A stretch of DNA of 64,000 bases from an uncultured Bacteroidia bacterium (lineage in GTDB: Bacteria > Bacteroidota > Bacteroidia > J057 > CALAJH01): assembly GCA_937922655.1 (NCBI GenBank), contig CALAJH010000015.1, positions 1-64,000 on the forward strand, given 5' to 3'. Position 1 is the first letter of the stretch, and each line of letters starts with the position of its first letter. Both the position numbers and the translations under genes were made by a program. This document shows positions 51,206-61,410 of the stretch, piece by piece. The notes beneath the pieces were generated by a model that did no database searches, was not told the origin of the DNA, and worked only from the letters and a program-made list of their open reading frames with translations.

Positions 51206-52258
51206 TCACAACGCCGGGGGGGTTAGCGGCCGCCGGAAAGGTTCGTTGCCAAAACGAAAAGCCACGCTTCGCAAACCGATTTGAGGGTCGAAAAGCAGGT
51301 GCGCCGCTTCGGGGATTTGGACGGCCTCTTCGACGCGGAAAACGGCCCCCGCCGGTACGCCCGCCGCATGCAAGGCGTTTAAAAGCTCGTCGCGTTTTCG
51401 GGCTTCGACCAACGGACGCAAGAGGGCGTTGAGTTCGGCGCGTTTTTCCACCCGAAGGGCGTTGGTCGAAAAAGGACCGGGGTCGATGCCGACGATGCGG
51501 CAAAGCTCGCGAAACTGTGCGTCGTTGCCGACGGCCAGAATCATCGGGCCGTCCGTACAGTCGTAAACGCCGCCGTAAGGGGCGATGGCCGGATGTTCGC
51601 TTCCCGTGGGCACGGGCGCCCTGCCCGAGTAGAGCCACGCCGCCCCTTGATTAATCAGCGCCGAAATGCCGGCCTCAATCAACGAGGTTTGCACCCACGT
51701 TCCGCGCCCGGTTTTTTCGCGTACGTAGAGCGCGGCCGTCAATCCGGCTTTGAGTTGATGGGCCGCCAAAACATCCACGATGGCGATGGGCGCCTTCATG
51801 GGTTTTGCGTTCGCTTCGGCGTTCAAAAACATCAAACCGCTTTCGGCCTGCACCACCGCGTCGTAACCCGCCCGCCGACTCGTCGGGCCGTAACCCGTAA
51901 CGCTTCCATAGATTAGACGCGGAAATTTTGCCGACAGCGTTTGGTAATCCAGCCCCAATTTTTCCGCCGAACCGGCTTTGAAATTGACAATGAACACGTC
52001 GGCGCCGTCCAAGAGCGAAAGCAGTTCGTCTTTGTCGCGGGTCAAATCCATGGTCAGGACTTTTTTGCCCCAATTGACGCAGGAATAATACGAGGACTTT
52101 GTTTCGCCGGGCAAAAGCCACGAACGGGTAACGTCGCCGTTGGGCGGTTCGATTTTGGTTACTTCGGCGCCCAGTTCGGCAAAATACATTCCGACGGCCG
52201 GCCCCGCGAGCACGGACGCGCATTCGACCACCCGCAACCCCTCGAAAGGATAGCTCAT
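51206..52258 (-). CDS. CaiB/BaiF (family III) CoA-transferase
   Basis: This encodes 350 residues from the ATG at 52258, which overlaps the previous stop (ATGA). Family III motifs: the N-terminal LRVVECASVLAGPAVGMYFAELGAEVTKIEPPNGD, then NFKAGSAEKLGLDY and GYDAVVQAESGLM, where the Asp of GYD is the predicted catalytic residue carrying the CoA thioester. These enzymes move CoA between carboxylic acids in the cytosol. The C-terminal part is shorter than in 400-residue members. The donor and acceptor are unknown. It is coupled to the CocE-type hydrolase, so the two may degrade one ester-containing substrate. Confidence 0.92.
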   Translation of the reverse strand: MSYPFEGLRVVECASVLAGPAVGMYFAELGAEVTKIEPPNGDVTRSWLLPGETKSSYYSCVNWGKKVLTMDLTRDKDELLSLLDGADVFIVNFKAGSAEKLGLDYQTLSAKFPRLIYGSVTGYGPTSRRAGYDAVVQAESGLMFLNAEANAKPMKAPIAIVDVLAAHQLKAGLTAALYVREKTGRGTWVQTSLIEAGISALINQGAAWLYSGRAPVPTGSEHPAIAPYGGVYDCTDGPMILAVGNDAQFRELCRIVGIDPGPFSTNALRVEKRAELNALLRPLVEARKRDELLNALHAAGVPAGAVFRVEEAVQIPEAAHLLFDPQIGLRSVAFRFGNEPFRRPLTPPAL

Positions 52259-54111
52259 TTCAACGGCAGTTCGACGTAGGACGGACGGCAAATTTTGAGG
52301 TACTCGGGCATCGAGGGCGGGGAATCGAAGTGTTCGTTGTCGGCGCCGGCGACGGCCACACGGATTTTGCTTCCCTTGGAAAACTTGTAGGAGGCGGGCA
52401 AAAGGTCGAAACGCATTTCTTCGGCAACGCCCGGAGTCATGGGCCGGGCGTCTTGGGAATGAAACGTACGGTAAGGACCGAACATTTTATACGGCGGAGG
52501 GGCGTCGCTGATTTTTCGATGCATGCCCCGCAACATGCCTTCGGTTACGTAAATCACCCGTCCGTCGGGCATGACCTCCTCCAAATATACGAAAACGTGA
52601 ACGTCGTCGGTGGCGGAGGCCACTTGCAAATTCGCTATCGGGTGTCCGGTAAGGGTGTAGTCTTTTTCGAGGGGTGCGGATTCGTAGACGAGCAGGCGCA
52701 AGTCCTGCTCTTTGCGGTTGGGATAAGCGATGGGTGCGTATCGATATTTGTCGGTGAGGCTGTTCCAGCGCGATCCGCCGCCCGTATGCGCCAAATAATC
52801 GATGATGTAGCCGTCGCAATCCTGATGTTTGGAGGGCACGGTTTGGAGTTTACCCTTGGGCTCGAGGTAAAAACGTTGGTAGGAAAACCCGGGCGGGGGC
52901 CACGTCAAACTTTTATACCATTTTTCTTCGCCGAAGGTATAATATTTGACGGGCGGTTCTTTGTCGAAACCGTTGGGAATGCCTTTGAGGTAAAAATCCC
53001 AAAAACGAACGAGTTCTTTTTGTACGGGGTAGCGGACGGCGCGGTCTTTGGGCTTGGGGTTGTGGGGGCTGACGAACTCTTTGGGGCCGTGGTCCCACGG
53101 GCCGATAAGCAAACGCACCGAGTTGGAAAGCGACGCAAAGCCTTTGATGGCCGAATGCGCCAAACCCGCGTCGTACCAACCCGAAATCCAAAAGACGGGC
53201 GTTTTCGAGGCTTCGAATTCGCGCAGGTACGTATGGGGCGAGGAGCGGTCGACGGTCGTGCAATAGGTCAGCGATTGGTCGTCTCGGAAGGTGCAAAACT
53301 TGCTTTGGCTGATGATGTCGAAATTGTGTTCGTGTTCTTGGACGGCTTGGGCAAGGAGTTGGCGGTCGGGGTCGTCGTCGACGGGGGAAACGCCCTTGAC
53401 CAAGTTTTTGGCTTTGAAACCGAAAATTTGAAAATCGTTTCTATCCAACGCTTGGGTAACGCGCCCCCATACTTCGATGAATCCGCCGAGGCGAATGCCG
53501 CCGGGATGGGTCAGGTCGGCGTAAAGGTCCCAAATGGCCGAACGCGGCGCCGCCGCCCGCAACGCCGGATGACCGCTGAACATGGCCATGAGCGCCGTCG
53601 TGCCGACGTAAGAAACCCCCGTAACCCCCACGCGTCCATTCGAATACGGACGCGTCGAAATATGGTCGAGAATCACTTTGCCGTCGCGCATTTCCTCGGG
53701 ACTGAACTCCATCATTTTGGTCGAAAACGACGCGCCCGACCCGCGTACGTCCGCCACATAAACCGAATATCCCCGGCGTATCAAATCCTCGATTTCCTTG
53801 ATGCGCACGTTCGTCGGAACGGACTTGACCAAGGGCTTAAAGAACGCACGCGGCTCGACCGAGCGCACGTAGCGCGTCAAAAACAAAACGGACGGAATTT
53901 TTTCGCCCGCGGACAGTCCCTTGGGCAAATATTCGTCTATGGCCAATTTGACTCCGTCTTCGGCTTGGATGTAATACGATTTTTTAACGTAGGTCTTAAA
54001 TCTTTGGGCGGAAAGCCCGTCGGCGTCAAGCGGGTGGTTTTGCGCGGCAAGCGTCGCCGCGCACGCCGCCGTCAATGCCCAAAATAAAAACGTTCGTCGC
54101 GTGTGAAACAT
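52255..54111 (-). CDS. Secreted CocE/NonD-type hydrolase (X-Pro peptidase S15 family)
   Basis: This encodes 618 residues from the ATG at 54111, chosen because MFHTRRTFLFWALTAAC...LAAQ is then a good Sec signal; the open frame upstream overlaps the next gene and is not coding. The alpha/beta-hydrolase domain has DVRGSGAS, the nucleophile elbow GVSYVG (Ser), the acid in SGWYDAG and the His in GPWDHG. A C-terminal jelly-roll (about 440-618) is typical of CocE. The family cleaves acyl esters or Xaa-Pro peptides and beta-lactam side chains. It is translationally coupled to the CaiB gene. The substrate is unknown. Confidence 0.92.
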   Translation of the reverse strand: MFHTRRTFLFWALTAACAATLAAQNHPLDADGLSAQRFKTYVKKSYYIQAEDGVKLAIDEYLPKGLSAGEKIPSVLFLTRYVRSVEPRAFFKPLVKSVPTNVRIKEIEDLIRRGYSVYVADVRGSGASFSTKMMEFSPEEMRDGKVILDHISTRPYSNGRVGVTGVSYVGTTALMAMFSGHPALRAAAPRSAIWDLYADLTHPGGIRLGGFIEVWGRVTQALDRNDFQIFGFKAKNLVKGVSPVDDDPDRQLLAQAVQEHEHNFDIISQSKFCTFRDDQSLTYCTTVDRSSPHTYLREFEASKTPVFWISGWYDAGLAHSAIKGFASLSNSVRLLIGPWDHGPKEFVSPHNPKPKDRAVRYPVQKELVRFWDFYLKGIPNGFDKEPPVKYYTFGEEKWYKSLTWPPPGFSYQRFYLEPKGKLQTVPSKHQDCDGYIIDYLAHTGGGSRWNSLTDKYRYAPIAYPNRKEQDLRLLVYESAPLEKDYTLTGHPIANLQVASATDDVHVFVYLEEVMPDGRVIYVTEGMLRGMHRKISDAPPPYKMFGPYRTFHSQDARPMTPGVAEEMRFDLLPASYKFSKGSKIRVAVAGADNEHFDSPPSMPEYLKICRPSYVELPLK

Positions 54112-54338
54112 GCGTGTTTGTTTGTCGTCTTGCGCAAAGTAAAACCGAGCGTATCGGATTTGCCCAAGCAATGCAAAATTACGTTTTTTAAGCATAAGGT
54201 TGTTATCCAAACTTTTGGTTTTCGTGTCGAGCTTGGACGTTTGCTCGGCGGGCTTGTCGTTGCCGGACGGTTTGGCCGCCGTGTTGTCGGGCGCAACGGG
54301 GTTTGCGTTTTTGTTCCGAAGGGCCCGTCGACGTATCT

Positions 54339-55748
54339 TCACCGTACGTCGATACGGTAAATCCAAACCGTTCCGAATTGTTTTTCGGGGTTTTTGAGGA
54401 AGAGAAGGGAATCGAGTCGGCGGTCGGCGCTGAAAAAATAACGTACCCCCGCCGCTTTTGCCGCGTGGTATTGAGCGCGTGCGTCGGATTCGTTTTCGAC
54501 GACCCAACCCTTTTTGTGCAAATAATAGAGCATGACCGCCCCCGAAGGGTCGGGGCCAACCAAAACGGGTTCGCCCGCGGCAACGGCGTTTGTCAATTCG
54601 GTTCTGTATTTGAGAAGGTCGGGATTGAAAGCCAAATGTTCGTCCTCCCAACGATGGTTCATGCGCAAATAGGCCGTTAGGGGCATGGCCAAAAGCGGAA
54701 TCCAAATCCAATATTCGGCTTTGGAAAATCTTCGGCGCAAGGCGCCAAAACCTTCCGCCACCACGGGCGCGGTTATCGGCAACAAGACCAACAAATAATA
54801 GTCGTGAACCGTGGCGATGTGCGTCAATTCAAAAGCCAAATACAACGTTACGGCCAAAGCCGAAAGTTTCCACGTCGCCGGCCTCCGCCCGCGAAACAAA
54901 CCATACGTCAAAAACGGGAGCGCCGCGTAATTGACGACCGTTTCGGGCAACAAAGAAACGAAGAACTCCCAAGCGAACTTCAGCCATAAAAAAAAGTCGG
55001 GCTTGACTTGATAAACGGCCTCGAAACCTTGCCACGTTCGCATGGCGAAAAGATACCATGCGGCCACGGGAATCAAGGCCGCCGTCGCCACGGCTACGAC
55101 CGTTATTCGCTTACGGGCCGAAACGAGGGTCGCGGTGGCTGTCAAGGGTGCGAAAAAGACGACGTAAGGCAATTTTATCAAGGCGCCGAGGCACAAAAAC
55201 ACCCCTGCCGGCGCCAATGCGGTTGTCTTACGTGTGTTGACGAACCGGGCGGTGTAACTCAAGCCCCATGTGGCGCAGGCCCACGCGGGCAAATCGGGCA
55301 GATTGTTCGCGCCGTAATAATAAAAAAGGGGGGAAAAAGCGGCGGCCCAAAACGCGACGCCGGCGCCCGCGCTTGCCAAGCCCAAGTTTCGCGTCCACCG
55401 CGCCGTAGCCCACAATCCCCACACACCCACCAACAAGCTCATTACCCGCGTCAAAGCGATATCCTCGCCCCGGAGTCGTTGCGCCTCGGCTATGAGCCAT
55501 TGCCACAGCGGAAACTCCATGCGGTGAAGGCCGTCGGTGTTTTCCCGACGGTCGATGCGCGGGTTGAGGAGACACCGGTCTTCTTCGTAAAAATTGCGGA
55601 CGTTGGATTGGGTCAGAGCCTGCCGCCAAACGTGATATCCACGAACGTCCTTGTCGATGACGTGGACGTGCAAAACGATGTGCAGAACCAAGCCCGCGGG
55701 TATTAAAAGCCTCGTTCCAAACGACGAAAAAAAACGCAGTCCGAACAC
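54339..55748 (-). CDS. Membrane glycosyltransferase, GT39/ArnT-like (dolichyl/undecaprenyl-phosphate sugar type)
   Basis: This encodes 469 residues from a GTG at 55748. About ten hydrophobic helices follow a first helix at 14-32. Early, between helices 1 and 2, is the acidic-aromatic loop DVRGYHVWRQALTQSNVRNFYEEDRC, and later LTRVMSLLVG and the PDLPAWACATWGL loop; the GT39/PMT superfamily uses such a first loop (D/E-D/E) as the active site. It should transfer a sugar from a polyprenyl carrier outside the inner membrane. The last about 100 residues are soluble. It lies 12 bp after a possible small gene. The family is confident at superfamily level only. Confidence 0.82.
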   Translation of the reverse strand: MFGLRFFSSFGTRLLIPAGLVLHIVLHVHVIDKDVRGYHVWRQALTQSNVRNFYEEDRCLLNPRIDRRENTDGLHRMEFPLWQWLIAEAQRLRGEDIALTRVMSLLVGVWGLWATARWTRNLGLASAGAGVAFWAAAFSPLFYYYGANNLPDLPAWACATWGLSYTARFVNTRKTTALAPAGVFLCLGALIKLPYVVFFAPLTATATLVSARKRITVVAVATAALIPVAAWYLFAMRTWQGFEAVYQVKPDFFLWLKFAWEFFVSLLPETVVNYAALPFLTYGLFRGRRPATWKLSALAVTLYLAFELTHIATVHDYYLLVLLPITAPVVAEGFGALRRRFSKAEYWIWIPLLAMPLTAYLRMNHRWEDEHLAFNPDLLKYRTELTNAVAAGEPVLVGPDPSGAVMLYYLHKKGWVVENESDARAQYHAAKAAGVRYFFSADRRLDSLLFLKNPEKQFGTVWIYRIDVR

Positions 55749-55760
55749 GACGATTTTTTA

Positions 55761-55970
55761 TTATATCCTAAAAAACAAATACGCGCCAACGGACACGCGA
55801 AGGCGAAAATATGTTTTTGGCGGGGTGTTTGCATCGTTGCGGCCTTCGGTTGTTGCGGCGCCGATTTTTGGGCAGGCGCGGGGCGGGAGGAGACCGCGGC
55901 GGACGCGGCCTACGTCGGCGGGCGTTCCGGAAAACGCCGCCCAACCCCAAATGAAAATCGAAACGTTCAT
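55761..55970 (-). CDS. Possible small protein gene ahead of the glycosyltransferase
   Basis: An ATG 4 bp after a -7 element (TATTTTTG) opens a 69-codon frame that ends 12 bp before the GTG of the glycosyltransferase. The predicted protein starts with a short hydrophobic stretch (MNVSIFIWGW) and is otherwise Arg/Gly/Pro-rich with no recognised motif. The third-codon base pattern is not clearly different from random GC-rich DNA. It could be a leader peptide or simply the 5' untranslated region. The promoter spacing is the main support. Confidence 0.35.
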   Translation of the reverse strand: MNVSIFIWGWAAFSGTPADVGRVRRGLLPPRACPKIGAATTEGRNDANTPPKTYFRLRVSVGAYLFFRI

Positions 55971-55974
55971 GACG

Positions 55975-55982
55975 CAAAAATA
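55975..55982 (-). promoter_or_regulatory. -7 promoter element (TATTTTTG) upstream of the small ORF and glycosyltransferase
   Basis: Exact TAnnTTTG on the minus strand, 4 bp before the ATG at 55970. It may drive the glycosyltransferase with or without the small ORF. Confidence 0.45.
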
Positions 55983-56058
55983 GTGTATAAGTTGAATTTA
56001 ATTTTTTTGTTAATTGAGGGGATTTATTTTGTGTTTTATACCACACGACGGCGGGGGA

Positions 56059-58290
56059 ATGGAAACCACTTTGAAAGTCAAACCGAAGGACGGTTTGCAG
56101 GGCTTGCGGGAAAATTGGAAAAACGACTTGCTTTCGGGTTTTATCGTTTCACTCATTGCCTTGCCGTTGTGTTTGGGGATTGCGATGGCGTCGGGTTTTC
56201 CGCCGTTGGCGGGAATTGTTTCGGCGGTGGTGGGGGGGATATTCGTCGGGATGTTGAGCGGTTCGTACGTAACGATTAACGGGCCGGCGGCGGGGTTGAT
56301 TGTCGTGATTTTGCATGCGGCCGAGGATTTGGGCGGCGGCAACGCAACGGCGGGTTATGCGCCGACGTTGGCGGCCATTGTCGTCGCGGGCGCGTTGATT
56401 GTTTTTTTTAGTTTTTTCAAAGCGGGAAAACTGGGCGATTTTTTCCCTTCGGCCGCGGTTCACGGCATGATGGCCGCCATCGGCTTCATCATCATGTCCA
56501 AACAGCTGCACATCGCCATGGGCGTCGTTCCCCACGGCAAAACCCCCTTCGAACTTGTCGCCGAAATTCCCGAAACGATAAAAAAGACGTTCTCGGCCGT
56601 CGAAACCGAAGAAGCCGCCGTCATTGGGCTGATTAGTTTGGGAATTTTGATATTCGTTCCCCGGGTCAAAAACCGATTTGTTCGCAAAATTCCCGCGCCC
56701 CTTGCGGTCATCGTCGTGGCCATTGTTTTGGAACTTGTTTTAGAGTTGCCGGACAATTTTTTGGTTCCCGATATTCGATTCGAGCAATATACCGCCCCCG
56801 ATTTTTCAATGATGGGAACGGGTTTGTTTTGGAAGGCGGCGGTAACGATAGCGCTGGTGCAAGGTATGGAATCGCTTTTGTGCGCGGCGGCCGTGGACAA
56901 ACTTGACCCTTACCGACGCCAGTCGAAATTGAACCGGGATATCGCGGCGGTCGGTGCGGGAAGCGTGATTTCGGGATTTTTGGGCGGACTGCCGATGATT
57001 GCGGAAATCGTGCGTTCGTCGGCCAACGTCAACAACGGCGCCCGCACTCGTTGGTCGAACGTGTTTCACGGCGTGTTTTTACTTGTGTTCGTCGTCGTAT
57101 TTCCGGATTTGATTCACGAAATACCGCTTTCGGCCTTGGCCGCGCTCTTGGTCTTTACGGGTTTTCGTCTTGCCTCGCCCAAGCATTTCATTGAATCGTA
57201 CAAAATCGGCGTTGAACAGCTGGTGATTTTTACCTTCACGGCCGTCGTTACGCTTTTGACCGACTTGATTCTCGGCGTGGCCACGGGCATCGTCGTAAAA
57301 ATTTTTTTTCATCTTTTCAACGGCGCTCCTTTGCGTTCGCTGTTTCGCGCCCGCATTACGGTGGAAACGGACGCCGACCATTCATATAGATTTATTTTTT
57401 TCGACAGCGTCAATTTCACGAACTTCATTGGTGTTCGCCCGCATTTGAACGCCGTTCCGCCAAAGGGAAAAATTATTTTTGATTTTTCGGAGGCCAAGTT
57501 GATCGACCACACCGTAATGGAACATTTGTACGATTTTGGGGAAAACTACCGCAACGGCGGCGGAACGGTGGACTACGTGGGCCTTGAACGCCTGCATTCG
57601 GCGTCCGAACATCCGCACGCCATGCGTAAATGGGCGCTCGACGCCAAAGTCGAAAAGGTCAAAAAACTCACGCCCCGTCAAAAACTTTTGGCCAAGTTCG
57701 CCCACGAAAACGAGCTTTCCTTCCATCCCAAAACCGTAACGCCGTTTTCCGTTCTACGCGAGTTTCCGTTCTATCGTTATACCCCCGTTCGCTTTCAGCG
57801 CAACGTTTTGATAAAAAATTATCCCGAATATTCGATTTTTGTCGCCGATACGATTGTCGGAAAAGGCGGGCCGCTCAATACCGTGGAAACAAGCGCCGAA
57901 ATTTCCATTGCCCTCGTTACTTTCAGAAACACCCGCCTTCCGCATTTCACCCTCGAAACCGAAACCCTTTTCGACAAAATCTTCGAGGCCGCGGGTTACG
58001 ACGACATCGACTTTCCCGAATACCCCGAGTTTTCCAAGCGTTATCTGCTTCGCGGCAAAGACCCCGACCTTATTCGGCGTTTTTTCTCCGACGCCATGCT
58101 CAAATGGTTCGAAGGATACAGGGGGTATCACATGGAGGCGCTCGACCACGCCGTGATGATACATTACAATTTTTCGCTTTTAAATCCCGAAGAGTTGACG
58201 AAAATGTATCATTTTGCCGAAACTTTTGCCTTGTTGGCGGCCTTCAGCCACGAAAACGACGTTCCCGAATTTAACGAGGCGCGGGAATAA
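56059..58290 (+). CDS. SulP-family anion transporter with STAS domain and an unusual C-terminal domain
   Basis: This encodes 743 residues from the ATG at 56059; a TTG 15 codons upstream is less likely. The SulP membrane domain (about 15-420) has ALPLCLGIAMASGFPPLAG and SYVTINGPAAGL, plus MESLLCAAAVDKL and FLGGLPMIAEIVRSSANVNNGA. A STAS domain follows (about 430-530, FDFSEAKLIDHTVMEHLY). An additional about 180 residues (about 555-735) are not part of normal SulP proteins and contain FSKRYLLRGKDPDLIRRFFSDAML; this resembles a widespread uncharacterised domain seen alone in other bacteria. It probably carries bicarbonate or sulfate with H+ or Na+. The next gene is pspA. Confidence 0.9.
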   Translation: METTLKVKPKDGLQGLRENWKNDLLSGFIVSLIALPLCLGIAMASGFPPLAGIVSAVVGGIFVGMLSGSYVTINGPAAGLIVVILHAAEDLGGGNATAGYAPTLAAIVVAGALIVFFSFFKAGKLGDFFPSAAVHGMMAAIGFIIMSKQLHIAMGVVPHGKTPFELVAEIPETIKKTFSAVETEEAAVIGLISLGILIFVPRVKNRFVRKIPAPLAVIVVAIVLELVLELPDNFLVPDIRFEQYTAPDFSMMGTGLFWKAAVTIALVQGMESLLCAAAVDKLDPYRRQSKLNRDIAAVGAGSVISGFLGGLPMIAEIVRSSANVNNGARTRWSNVFHGVFLLVFVVVFPDLIHEIPLSALAALLVFTGFRLASPKHFIESYKIGVEQLVIFTFTAVVTLLTDLILGVATGIVVKIFFHLFNGAPLRSLFRARITVETDADHSYRFIFFDSVNFTNFIGVRPHLNAVPPKGKIIFDFSEAKLIDHTVMEHLYDFGENYRNGGGTVDYVGLERLHSASEHPHAMRKWALDAKVEKVKKLTPRQKLLAKFAHENELSFHPKTVTPFSVLREFPFYRYTPVRFQRNVLIKNYPEYSIFVADTIVGKGGPLNTVETSAEISIALVTFRNTRLPHFTLETETLFDKIFEAAGYDDIDFPEYPEFSKRYLLRGKDPDLIRRFFSDAMLKWFEGYRGYHMEALDHAVMIHYNFSLLNPEELTKMYHFAETFALLAAFSHENDVPEFNEARE

Positions 58291-58360
58291 AAAGCGGGGT
58301 TTTTCGCGTCGCTTCCGGCCGTAAATTTTGACCGAAGCGCCCTTGAACGACGTTTTTTTG

Positions 58361-58368
58361 TATATTTG
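58361..58368 (+). promoter_or_regulatory. -7 promoter element (TATATTTG) for the PspA gene
   Basis: Exact TAnnTTTG match 24 bp before the ATG at 58393. A TTG at 58343-58345 is 15 bp upstream, shorter than usual. Confidence 0.45.
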
Positions 58369-58392
58369 GCCGATTTTTTCCGAGCTATCAAC

Positions 58393-59130
58393 ATGTGGAA
58401 ACGATTTGTACGGGCGCTTAAAGCGCTGTTTGGAGGCGCGGTAGCGGCCATCGAAGACCCCAAACTCATTCTCGAACAAAACATTCGAGACCTCAACGAC
58501 CAAGTGCCGAAAATGAACGAAAGCATCGCGACGGTCAAAGCCAGCGTGACGCTTCTCGAAAAAGACCATCAACGCACCCAGAACGAATACAACGACCTGC
58601 TCAGCAAAATGAGGGCGGCCATCAATCAAGGGCGCGACGACATCGCGGCGAGCTATGCCATGCGCGTCGAAACACTCAAAAGCCAACTGGCCCGAACGAC
58701 GGGCGAACTCGAAGTGGCGCGACGCGCTTACGAAAAAGCGCTCGAAGTCAAAAAAGCCTTTATGCGCGAAAAAGAACGCAAAATCCAAGAGGCCCGCGAC
58801 GCCCTGCGCGACCACGAACGCTCCAAATGGCAGGCCAAAATCGCCGACACCCTCGAACAGTTCGAGGTCGGCGGCATGGACCAAACCCACGACGAAATGG
58901 TGCGCCGCATCAACGAAATGACCGCCAAAAACGAGGCCCGCATCGATATGGCCCTCGATTCCGTGGACACCAAAAGCATCAAAATCGAGGAGGAGGCCGA
59001 ACAGCTCCGCGCCATGGATTTGGTCCGCCAAATGAAAATGGAAATGAACATGGGTTCGGCGAACGCCGCGCCCGCCGCCGAAAACGTCTCCACCGACGTC
59101 ACCCAACGCACCCGCGAGGGATTGATTTAG
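58393..59130 (+). CDS. pspA: PspA/IM30 (Vipp1-like) family membrane-stress protein
   Basis: This encodes 245 residues from the ATG at 58393 (MWKRFVRALKALFGGAV, the amphipathic membrane-binding helix of the family). Then come long helices (about 30-215), with EDPKLILEQNIRDLNDQVPKMNESIATVKA near the start, typical of PspA/IM30. It binds stressed inner membranes as ESCRT-III-like rods or rings. It lies just downstream of the SulP gene with its own promoter; no PspBC or PspF partner is adjacent. It has the core length of PspA with a short charged tail. Its stop overlaps that of the opposing gene by 4 bp. Confidence 0.93.
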   Translation: MWKRFVRALKALFGGAVAAIEDPKLILEQNIRDLNDQVPKMNESIATVKASVTLLEKDHQRTQNEYNDLLSKMRAAINQGRDDIAASYAMRVETLKSQLARTTGELEVARRAYEKALEVKKAFMREKERKIQEARDALRDHERSKWQAKIADTLEQFEVGGMDQTHDEMVRRINEMTAKNEARIDMALDSVDTKSIKIEEEAEQLRAMDLVRQMKMEMNMGSANAAPAAENVSTDVTQRTREGLI

Positions 59131-59507
59131 CGCCCCATGGGAGGAAAGGACGTCGGCCGTTCACGCGGCTCGGTTATCGCCGAACGGAGCTGTTCCCAGC
59201 GCAGGTCGGGGCCGTTGATGACCTTGATTGCGCGCGGAAAAAGCAAAAGACACACGGCCGCCGTGGCCACGATTGGCAGGTAAAGCTTGGGCATGCGGTG
59301 GTTACTCGCCAGCCGGTAAAGTCCGTATTCAAACGAAAGCACGGCAAAGAGAAGAAGCACGACGAGTACGTCCCCCCACAGGTCGGCAAAGAACGTCCAA
59401 CGCTCGTAGGCCATCATGTAAACGAGGCCCAAACCCAAGGCGGCGGTGGCGGCCATCGCGCCCCCTCCCGCCATTTTCAATAATCTTTCGCTATTCACCG
59501 TTCGCAA
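59127..59507 (-). CDS. Small membrane protein of unknown function
   Basis: This encodes up to 126 residues. The first codon is uncertain: TTG 59507, GTG 59498 and ATG 59474 are all in frame. Three hydrophobic helices are seen (about 13-31, 42-62, 75-93 in the longest version), then a polar tail of about 30 residues (RWEQLRSAITEPRERPTSF). No family was recognised. Its end overlaps the end of pspA convergently. It could be related to the membrane theme of its neighbours, but that is inferred from position only. Confidence 0.68.
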   Translation of the reverse strand: MRTVNSERLLKMAGGGAMAATAALGLGLVYMMAYERWTFFADLWGDVLVVLLLFAVLSFEYGLYRLASNHRMPKLYLPIVATAAVCLLLFPRAIKVINGPDLRWEQLRSAITEPRERPTSFPPMGR

Positions 59508-59517
59508 TCAAATTCTT

Positions 59518-59548
59518 TTGCAATATCCAAACAACCGGCGTAACTTGC
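59518..59548 (+). promoter_or_regulatory. Candidate atpD promoter (TTG-N20-TAACTTGC)
   Basis: TTG at 59518-59520 and TAACTTGC at 59541-59548 are 20 bp apart, but the -7 element differs from TAnnTTTG at two positions. The leader would be about 50 nt. Confidence 0.35.
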
Positions 59549-59565
59549 AAGCCGTTCCATAATAG

Positions 59566-61125
<1,560 letters not shown>

Positions 61126-61143
61126 TTTTTTGTTTTGATTTGC

Positions 61144-61179
61144 CGGCGCCGTCCCCCAAAGGGACGGCGCCGCTTTTTT
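61144..61179 (+). terminator. Intrinsic terminator after atpD
   Basis: CGGCGCCGTCCC pairs perfectly with GGGACGGCGCCG (12-bp stem, loop CCAAA) and is followed by C and six Ts. Confidence 0.92.
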
Positions 61180-61255
61180 CCGGCCTCCCCCAACGTTCCT
61201 CCTCCCCTCAAACCTTCCGCCGAACGGCTTTGCAGCCGTCTTTATCAAAATTTTG

Positions 61256-61285
61256 TTGTTTACCATAGAATTTTGTTTAACTTTG
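61256..61285 (+). promoter_or_regulatory. Promoter of the receiver gene at 61411 (TTG-N19-TAACTTTG)
   Basis: TTG at 61256-61258 and TAACTTTG at 61278-61285 are 19 bp apart, both exact. It lies just after the atpD terminator, giving a leader of about 120 nt. Confidence 0.6.
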
Positions 61286-61410
61286 CGGCCGATTATGCTA
61301 CGATAAGTATTTTTACTTAATCACACTAAGAAAAAATCCTTATTTTGCAATTAATCGCAACTCTTGGATTCCATTTTGCGTAAAAGCCTTGTGACTTTAA
61401 GAAATTTATT

